From positions 186,001 through 250,000 of the forward strand of contig NZ_JBHYGL010000023.1 of the NCBI RefSeq assembly GCF_051859025.1: DNA of 64,000 nt. Reading direction: 5' to 3'. This document shows, one piece after another, positions 58,564-64,000 of this stretch. This DNA comes from Falsiroseomonas sp051859025. GTDB lineage: Bacteria; Pseudomonadota; Alphaproteobacteria; Acetobacterales; Acetobacteraceae. The notes beneath the pieces are model-generated. The model had not been told where the DNA came from and did not search any database. It saw nothing but the letters and a program-made list of their open reading frames with translations. A program made the translations under genes and the position numbers. Numbering within the stretch: position 1 is the first letter of the stretch; each line of letters begins with the position of its first letter.

Positions 58564-59268
58564 ATGACCGGCATGCCTGACGCCGCGGAAGTCGATCGCC
58601 GCCTGGCCGAGGTCCGCGCCAAGCGCGGCTACCTCCTTCCCCATCACGGCCTCCTCGCCATCGCCGCCCCCGCGCTTCTTGCGGGATACGATGCCGCCTA
58701 CACCGCGCTGACCTTGACGCCGAGGACGATGGACGAACGGTCGAAGGAATTCGTCTGGCTCGCCGTCCTCGTCTCCACGGATGAGGCTCTGGCCACGCAC
58801 CACATCGCCAAGTTCCGCAATGGCGGCGGCACGGATGCCGAGATCGAACTCGCTGTCCGCCTCGCCGCCTTCGCGGAAGGCGCCAGCCGCTTCGCCTTCG
58901 CTTCGGAGAAATGGGGCCACCATCTTCCCGCCTACAACCGGGAAGCCGCCTACCGCGCCGCGCTCGATGCCGCGCAGGCCGGCAGCACGATCCCCCGCGG
59001 CCTGGTGGAGATCACCCTCGCCGCCGTGCAGACCACGCGCCGCGCCTGGTGGGAATTGGCCGTCCATATCCGCGGCGCCTATTCGGAAGGCGTGCCGGAA
59101 CTCGAACTGGCGGAGGGCCTCTCCTACGCCATGTTCCCCGGCAGCATCCCGAACTTCGTCGATGCCTGCGGCGTCTGGCAGGGCATGATCGAGCGTAACG
59201 AAGTCCCTGCCTCTGAATCCTTCCGCCTCTGGGGCGCGGAAGCCTCCCGCCAGAAGGGCTTCGGCTGA
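58564..59268 (+). CDS. Carboxymuconolactone-decarboxylase-like/AhpD-family protein
   Basis: A 234-residue protein with two CMD-like helical halves (about 60-115 and 145-200), e.g. KEFVWLAVLVSTDEALATHH and TTRRAWWELAVHIRGAY. The CxxC pair of AhpD peroxidase-like members is absent, which fits the decarboxylase-like branch. The ATG at 58564 is used; an ORF of 491 aa starting at 57793 overlaps the aldolase gene in the wrong sense. Its stop overlaps the RidA ATG by 1 bp (TGATG). Confidence 0.78.
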   Translation: MTGMPDAAEVDRRLAEVRAKRGYLLPHHGLLAIAAPALLAGYDAAYTALTLTPRTMDERSKEFVWLAVLVSTDEALATHHIAKFRNGGGTDAEIELAVRLAAFAEGASRFAFASEKWGHHLPAYNREAAYRAALDAAQAGSTIPRGLVEITLAAVQTTRRAWWELAVHIRGAYSEGVPELELAEGLSYAMFPGSIPNFVDACGVWQGMIERNEVPASESFRLWGAEASRQKGFG

Positions 59269-59657
59269 TGCGCGCCATCGTCCCCCCCGGCATGGAGAAC
59301 TTTCCCCAGTCGTCCGGCTACTCCCCCGGCATGATCTGCAACGGGTTCCTCTTCATGGCCGGCCAGCTTGGCCGCGACGCGCAGATGAACGTCATCCCCG
59401 ACGCGGAGGCGCAATTCGCCCGCGCCTTCGAGAATGTCGGCCGCATCCTCACCGAGGCCGGCTGCACGGTGCGCGACATCGTGGACCTCACCACCTTCCA
59501 TGTCGGCCTGCAGTCCCATATCGGTCTGTTCAAGCAGGTGAGGGATCGCTTCATGCAGGGCCACCAGCCCCCCTGGACCGCCATCGGGATCGTTGAACTC
59601 TCCCGCCCCGGCCTGCTGGTCGAGATCAAGGCGACCGCCCGCCTGCCGAACGCCTGA
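59268..59657 (+). CDS. RidA/YjgF-family enamine/imine deaminase
   Basis: A 129-residue trimer-forming RidA-like protein. QSSGYSPGMICNGFLFMAGQLGRD and LTTFHVGLQSHIGLF with PPWTAIGIVELSRPGLLVEI are typical. RidA proteins hydrolyse reactive enamines/imines; the catalytic Arg in canonical RidA (usually in R-x-x-V-E-x-E) is not obvious here (LVEIKATARL), so it may be a catabolic variant. It is coupled to the CMD gene (1-bp overlap) and 16 bp before the CitE-like gene. Confidence 0.85.
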   Translation: MRAIVPPGMENFPQSSGYSPGMICNGFLFMAGQLGRDAQMNVIPDAEAQFARAFENVGRILTEAGCTVRDIVDLTTFHVGLQSHIGLFKQVRDRFMQGHQPPWTAIGIVELSRPGLLVEIKATARLPNA

Positions 59658-59673
59658 ACAGGACGCGCCGCCC

Positions 59674-60537
59674 ATGACCACGCCCCGCATCTTCCTCTTC
59701 GCCCCCGCCAATGTCGCCCGCCGGGCGGAAGGCGCGATGGCATCCGCCGCGGATGCCGCGATCCTGGACCTCGAGGACGCCGTTCCCCCGAACGAGAAGA
59801 TCGCCGCCCGCGACGCCCTCGCACCCCTCCTTGCCACGCCCCGCAGCGGCACCGCGCTGCGCTATGTCCGCGTCAACGCCGCCACCACGCCGCTCTGCCT
59901 GGCCGACCTCCAGGCGGCGCTGGCCGCGGGGGCAGAGGGCATCGTCCTCCCCAAGGCCGACAATGCCGAGGATCTCGCCGCCTTCGCCTGGTCTTTCCGG
60001 CAGATCTGCGGCACGCTCGGCCGCGATCCCGCTGGCATCGAGATCCTTCCGATCGTGGAGACCGCCCGCGGCCTGGTGAACATCGCCCAGCTGCCCTGGC
60101 GCGCCTGCGGCATTACCCGCGTCGCGCTGGGCACGGTGGACCTGCTCGCCGATCTCGGCACCGGCGCATCGGATGCCGATGCCGCCATCCTCCACGCGCA
60201 GCGCCTCTGCGTCGCCGGCTCCCGCGCCGCGGGCCTGGCCGCGCCGATCGATGGCGTCCACCTCGACGTGAAGGACGCCACGGGCGCGGAGGCCGCGATG
60301 CGCGCCTCGCTCGCCATCGGCTTCGGCGGCAAACTCGCCATCCACCCCGCCCAGGTCCCGCCGCTCCGCGCCGGCCTGATTCCGCCCGCCGCCGAACTGG
60401 AATGGGCGAGGGAGGTGGACGCCGCCTACGCCGCCGCCCAGGCCAGCGGCAGCGGCGCCATCATCGTGCGCGGCAAGCTGGTGGATGAACCCGTGGCGAA
60501 GCGCGCCCGCGACCTCATCGCCATGGCGGGCGCCTGA
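59674..60537 (+). CDS. HpcH/HpaI-family CoA ester lyase (CitE-like)
   Basis: A 287-residue TIM-barrel protein similar to citrate-lyase beta subunit, malyl-CoA lyase and beta-methylmalyl-CoA lyases. MTTPRIFLFAPANVARRAEG starts it; AILDLEDAVPPNEK is the metal-Glu region, RVNAATTPL the Arg, and GIEILPIVETARGLV the second metal Glu. It would cleave a CoA ester. The start at 59674 excludes an in-frame upstream extension into the RidA gene. Last gene before a palindrome at 60541-60580. Confidence 0.85.
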   Translation: MTTPRIFLFAPANVARRAEGAMASAADAAILDLEDAVPPNEKIAARDALAPLLATPRSGTALRYVRVNAATTPLCLADLQAALAAGAEGIVLPKADNAEDLAAFAWSFRQICGTLGRDPAGIEILPIVETARGLVNIAQLPWRACGITRVALGTVDLLADLGTGASDADAAILHAQRLCVAGSRAAGLAAPIDGVHLDVKDATGAEAAMRASLAIGFGGKLAIHPAQVPPLRAGLIPPAAELEWAREVDAAYAAAQASGSGAIIVRGKLVDEPVAKRARDLIAMAGA

Positions 60538-60540
60538 AAG

Positions 60541-60580
60541 TCCTCTCCCCCCGCGGGGGGAGAAGGTTGGGTGAGGGGGG
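60541..60580. repeat. GC-rich palindrome resembling a dispersed REP-like element
   Basis: TCTCCCCCCGCGGGGGGAGA (60544-60563) is a perfect 20-bp palindrome followed by AGGTTGGGTGAGGGGGG. This CTCTCCCC...GGGGAGAAGGTTGGGTGAGG pattern recurs as an intergenic repeat in many proteobacterial genomes (from memory). It lies between the convergent CitE-like and Gfo/Idh genes and could also act as a transcription-end hairpin. No second copy was seen in this window. Confidence 0.5.
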
Positions 60581-60592
60581 GCTCACGCAACC

Positions 60593-61738
60593 TCACCCCA
60601 GCTTCGGCAGGTCCACCCAGCGCCGCTCGGCCGCGCTCCGATACGCCGCTTCCGCCAGCTGCACGCCCTTCGCGCCCTCCGTCAGTGGATAGGGGAAAGG
60701 GGCGCCTTCCATCAGGTGGCGGATGAACTTCTCCCACCCCGCGCGGTAGCTGTTCACCATCCCCGTCGGCACGGGCACCGGCGTCCAATCGTCGAAGAAG
60801 CTGCGCGTCATCTTGATGGCGGCGGAGATGCCCTCCACCGGCGTCTGCTTCTCATCCTGGATCCAGCATTCATACGGGCCGCCCACGGCGGAGCCCTTGG
60901 TGCCATCCACCTGCACCTGGATGCCCGCGTCGCGCCGGACGCGCGTGGCCCATGAACAATTCACCGATGCCATGACGCCCTCCGCCAGTTCCAGCTTGGC
61001 GAAGACCGCGTCTTCCACATCCACCTCATAGGGTGCGCCATGCTCATCGCGCCGGCGGGGGATCTGCGTGCGTGCCACGGCGGAGACCGCCTGCACCTCT
61101 CCCACCAGATGATCCAGCATGTACCGCCAATGCGGGAACATATCGAGGATCAGGCCCCCGCCATCCTTCTGGCGATAGTTCCAGCTCGGCCGCTGGCCCG
61201 GATGCTCCTCCCCGTCCCAGATCCAGCGTCCCATCTCCAGCCGCACCTCCAGCAGCCGGCCGAGCACGCCGGAGCGGATGATGGATTGCAGCGTGGCGAA
61301 GCCCGGCAGGAACAGCTTGTCCTGCACCGTCCCGTGCTTCACGCCAGCCGCATCGGCCGCTGCCACCAGCGCCATCGCCGTCGGCACATCGGGGGCGATC
61401 GGCTTGTCCGTGTAGATGTGCTTGCCGGCCGCGATCGCGCGCTTCAGCACATCCACACGCCCGCCCGTGGCGCCGACATCGAAGAACAGCGTGTCCTCCG
61501 CATTCGCCAGCGCCGCACCCAGATCGTCCGTGAACCGATGAAACCCCGTCGCCTGCGCCACCGGCGCCAGGCGTTCCGCGGATCGCCCCACCAGGATCAC
61601 ATCCGGCATCACACGGTCGCCGTTGGACAGCGGCAGCCCGCCTTCCTCCCGCATCGCCACCAGCGCCGGCAGGTGCTGCCTGCGCGCCAATTCGCCCGTG
61701 GCGCCATTGAAGATGATGCCGAGCCTGCGCACAGCCAT
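60593..61738 (-). CDS. Gfo/Idh/MocA-family oxidoreductase (copy 2)
   Basis: A 381-residue paralogue of copy 1 (49981-51132). N-terminal IIFNGATGELARRQHLPA is a similarly unusual Rossmann segment. HIYTDKPIAPDVPTAMALVA has DKP instead of EKP, a conservative change at the conserved Glu-Lys-Pro. GGGLILDMFPHWRYMLDH and AGWEKFIRHLMEGAPFPYPL match copy 1 closely. Start at 61738 (AVRRLGIIFNGATG) follows AGGGGATAGCGGC. Probably acts on a polyol or sugar acid. Convergent with CitE-like gene. Confidence 0.85.
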   Translation of the reverse strand: MAVRRLGIIFNGATGELARRQHLPALVAMREEGGLPLSNGDRVMPDVILVGRSAERLAPVAQATGFHRFTDDLGAALANAEDTLFFDVGATGGRVDVLKRAIAAGKHIYTDKPIAPDVPTAMALVAAADAAGVKHGTVQDKLFLPGFATLQSIIRSGVLGRLLEVRLEMGRWIWDGEEHPGQRPSWNYRQKDGGGLILDMFPHWRYMLDHLVGEVQAVSAVARTQIPRRRDEHGAPYEVDVEDAVFAKLELAEGVMASVNCSWATRVRRDAGIQVQVDGTKGSAVGGPYECWIQDEKQTPVEGISAAIKMTRSFFDDWTPVPVPTGMVNSYRAGWEKFIRHLMEGAPFPYPLTEGAKGVQLAEAAYRSAAERRWVDLPKLG

Positions 61739-61933
61739 GCCGCTATCCCCTGGAAGAATCCCCGGCGGCGACGCTAGGCGAAGCATCCCCCGCCGTCCAC
61801 GTGAGCCACCCAACTGAGCCACCGACGTGACGCTTCCCGCCGCCGCCGCGCGCCCCTATTGTTGCAACCATCGATACTGGCGGGGATCACCGCCTTCACG
61901 CAAAGATCGCGGCGCAGGCCGCAGGCGGGGTCC

Positions 61934-64000
61934 ATGCTGCCGAGCGAGCTGTCAGGCAAATACGAGGCACGCGGCACGCTCGGCGCCGGCGCCATGGGCA
62001 CGGTGGTCGAGGCCTTCGACCGCATGATCGAACGCCGCGTCGCCGTGAAGCTGGTGAAATTGCCTGGCGGTGGCGATGCTGAGGCCGAGGAAGCCCATGC
62101 CCGCTTCCGGCGGGAAGCCCAGGCCGCCGGCCGCCTCAGCCATCCCAACATCGTCGGCGTCTATGACTACGGGGAGAATGCCGACACCGCCTGGATCGTG
62201 ATGGAGATGGTGGAGGGCGGCTCCCTCAAATCCATCATCGACCGCGGCGACCGCATGCCGGTGGCCGAGGTGGTGCGCCTGATGGAGGAGATCCTCTCGG
62301 CGCTGGCATATTCCCATGGCCGCGGCGTGGTGCACCGGGACATCAAGCCCGCCAACATCATGCTGGCGGGCGACCGGTCGGTGAAGATCGCGGATTTCGG
62401 CATCGCGCGGATCGAGAATTCCTCGATGACGCAGGTCGGCACCGTGATGGGCACGCCCGCCTACATGGCGCCCGAACAGCTGCGCGGCGAAGCCGTCGAT
62501 GCCCGCGCCGATATCTGGGCCGCGGGCGTCGTGCTCTACCAACTGCTGACGGGGGAGAAGCCCTTCGAGGGCAACTACACCGCCCTGATGCACCGCGTCC
62601 TGAACACGGAGCCCCCGCCGCCGAGCCAGCTGGCCGTCAGCGCGCCGCGCGGCTTCGATGCCGTGCTGGCCCGTGCCTTGGCCAAGCGCCCCGATGACCG
62701 CTTCCCGAGCGCGAGCGCCTTCGCTGAGGCGATCCGAAACGCCGGCAGCGCGGAGGCCACCGGCTTCGGCTTCGGCGGCGCCGGCAAGCTGCCCGGCCTT
62801 GATGACGCGACCATGGTCGCCGCCCCATCCCGCGCGCCGGCGCCGCCACCCGCAGCCGCGCCCGCACCGATGCGCCCGGCTTCGGGCGGCACCTCCCCGG
62901 CGCTGATCGGCGGCGGCCTGGCGGTACTGGTCGCGGCCGGCGCCGCGGCCTTCTTCCTGATGGGCAAGGACCCGGCTCCGGCGCCCATCGCCAGCCTGCC
63001 CGCCGCCGCGAGCGAACCCGCGACGCCGACCCCGCCGCCCGCCGTCACGCCACCCGCCGTCACGCCACCGGCCCTGCCAGTTCAGGCCCCGGTGCCGGCC
63101 CCGGTACAGGCGCCGAGCCTGCCCGCCGCGCCGCCCGCGCCGCCGCCCGGCATCGTCACCCAGGCTGGCCCCCCCGCTGGCCCGCCCGCTGGCTCCCCCG
63201 CAGGCCCCTCGGCCGCGGCACCGCCGCCCCCCGGCCTTGGCGTGCTGGCCCCCCAGGCCGTCCCGCCGCCGGTCGCGGCCCCGGCCCCGGCGCCGCTGCC
63301 GGTCCAGGCACCCGTGGCCCCACCGCTGGCGAGCGCCCCGCTGCCCGCCGCCCAGCCGCCCGCCACCCAGCCGCCCGCCGCCCCGCAACCCGCGGCCCAG
63401 CCGGCGCCGCAACCTGCGCCGGTCGCCGCGGCGCCCCAACCCGCCCCGCAGCCCGCTTCCCAAGCAGCCCCTGCCAGGCCGGCCGCGGAGAACCCGCCCG
63501 GCCCCGTCATCGCGGCCCTGCCGACCCCCTCGCCGTCGCCCGCGCAACCAGCGCCCCAGCCGGCCGCGCCCCTTCCCGCCGCTTCGCCCGTGGCCCCGCG
63601 CGTGGATTTCCGCGCCGCCGCCCAGGCCGCCGCTTCCGCCGCGCCCTGCAGCCTGCTGGACGGCACATTCACCGACCAGGCGGTCAGTGTATCCGGCGTG
63701 CTGCGCCGGGGAGGGGATGCGCAGATCCGCCGCGTGCTGGCGGACCGGGGCGTGCCGTCCAGCGCCGCCACGCTCAGCCTGCAATCCTTCGATGGGCCCT
63801 ATTGCGGCGCGCTCGACATGCTGCGCCAGGTTGCTGCCCCGGCCGGCGCCGCGCCGCGCGTGCAGATCGCCGGCACGCAGCCCCTGCAGCACGCCGACCT
63901 GCTGCGGCTGGACGTGCAGATGCCCGACCGGGCCAGCTACCTCTACGTCAGCTACATCATGAAATCGAACGAGATCGTCCACCTCGTTCCCTCCCAGCCC
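61934..64000 (+). CDS. Membrane Ser/Thr protein kinase, 3' end beyond the window
   Basis: At least 689 residues; no stop inside the window. Kinase domain (about 8-275): glycine loop GTLGAGAMGTV, K39 in VAVKLVK, HRDIKPAN with catalytic D136, DFG at 154-156, MGTPAYMAPEQ. A membrane helix (about 320-340, LIGGGLAVLVAAGAAAFFLM) is followed by a Pro/Ala-rich linker (about 345-555) and a C-terminal extracytoplasmic domain ending SYLYVSYIMKSNEIVHLVPS, which resembles DUF4384. Hanks-type kinases of this layout often sense envelope or signalling states. A long antisense open frame (61952-63982) is only a shadow. ATG 61934 follows GGCGGGG. Confidence 0.87.
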   Translation, partial: MLPSELSGKYEARGTLGAGAMGTVVEAFDRMIERRVAVKLVKLPGGGDAEAEEAHARFRREAQAAGRLSHPNIVGVYDYGENADTAWIVMEMVEGGSLKSIIDRGDRMPVAEVVRLMEEILSALAYSHGRGVVHRDIKPANIMLAGDRSVKIADFGIARIENSSMTQVGTVMGTPAYMAPEQLRGEAVDARADIWAAGVVLYQLLTGEKPFEGNYTALMHRVLNTEPPPPSQLAVSAPRGFDAVLARALAKRPDDRFPSASAFAEAIRNAGSAEATGFGFGGAGKLPGLDDATMVAAPSRAPAPPPAAAPAPMRPASGGTSPALIGGGLAVLVAAGAAAFFLMGKDPAPAPIASLPAAASEPATPTPPPAVTPPAVTPPALPVQAPVPAPVQAPSLPAAPPAPPPGIVTQAGPPAGPPAGSPAGPSAAAPPPPGLGVLAPQAVPPPVAAPAPAPLPVQAPVAPPLASAPLPAAQPPATQPPAAPQPAAQPAPQPAPVAAAPQPAPQPASQAAPARPAAENPPGPVIAALPTPSPSPAQPAPQPAAPLPAASPVAPRVDFRAAAQAAASAAPCSLLDGTFTDQAVSVSGVLRRGGDAQIRRVLADRGVPSSAATLSLQSFDGPYCGALDMLRQVAAPAGAAPRVQIAGTQPLQHADLLRLDVQMPDRASYLYVSYIMKSNEIVHLVPSQP

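Noticed and set aside
61952..63982. A 676-codon minus-strand open frame rich in Gly and Arg
   Set aside because: It is antisense to the Ser/Thr kinase, whose plus strand shows complete kinase motifs. The minus frame has only low-complexity GGGR/GRGG sequence.
1..64000. tRNA, rRNA, CRISPR, IS elements or prophage genes
   Set aside because: No T-loop or anticodon-arm patterns, repeat-spacer arrays, transposase or integrase motifs were found in any gene or gap inspected.

Overview
The window is GC-rich chromosomal DNA from an alphaproteobacterium, most likely an Acetobacteraceae/Roseomonas-type member of the Rhodospirillales. The supporting signs are a CtrA cell-cycle regulator next to flagellar genes, an mmgR/suhB-like small RNA, an expanded set of TctC/Bug solute receptors, and a cyanide-insensitive bd-type oxidase. 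This placement is inferred from gene content, not from a database search. No rRNA, tRNA, CRISPR array, IS element or prophage was seen. Genes are densely packed, often with 4-bp ATGA/GTGA or 1-bp TGATG stop/start overlaps.

Layout. 0-2.3 kb: flagellar fliJ (partial) and fliI, divergent from ctrA. 2.5-12.4 kb: an old-yellow-enzyme reductase, a Bug receptor, a Suv3-like helicase, a molybdopterin reductase (BisC type), a small RNA with its own terminator, and an amidase-Bug operon with a palindromic operator. 12.8-19.5 kb: a complete haem-uptake operon (TonB receptor, TonB, HmuS, HmuT, HmuU, HmuV) behind a Fur-like box. 19.7-24.3 kb: an ABC importer with a metallophosphoesterase as last gene. 24.3-31.7 kb: a phosphopantetheinyl transferase, then a catabolic operon (IlvD-type dehydratase and three dehydrogenases) flanked by two closely related Bug receptors. 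31.7-38.4 kb: GST, hydrolase, a DUF2786/metallopeptidase pair, an orphan peptide-type binding protein, a Gdx/SugE exporter, a purine permease and an RTX protein. 39-44.5 kb: MFS exporter, Dps, DUF3750 protein, flavin monooxygenase and Bug receptor.

44.5-50 kb holds a tightly coupled minus-strand operon: amidohydrolase, NMT1/SsuA-type ABC importer, cysteine hydrolase and cytosine-deaminase-like hydrolase. It looks like uptake and stepwise hydrolysis of an amide or N-heterocycle. 50-54.2 kb: Gfo/Idh oxidoreductase, cioAB and a GbsR-like regulator with a clear palindromic operator. 54.2-61.7 kb: hydantoinase, NHL protein, Bug receptor with a promoter and repeat cluster, two HpcH/HpaI-type enzymes, a CMD-RidA pair and a second Gfo/Idh paralogue. 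The window ends inside a membrane Ser/Thr kinase.

Together the genes describe a nutritionally versatile soil or water bacterium with many small organic-acid and amide uptake/degradation modules, regulated iron/haem acquisition and oxidative-stress functions. The least expected finding is an approximately 80-nt small RNA at about 9.9 kb whose exposed CU-rich segment is perfectly complementary over 12 nt to the ribosome-binding site of the Bug gene at 43.5 kb.
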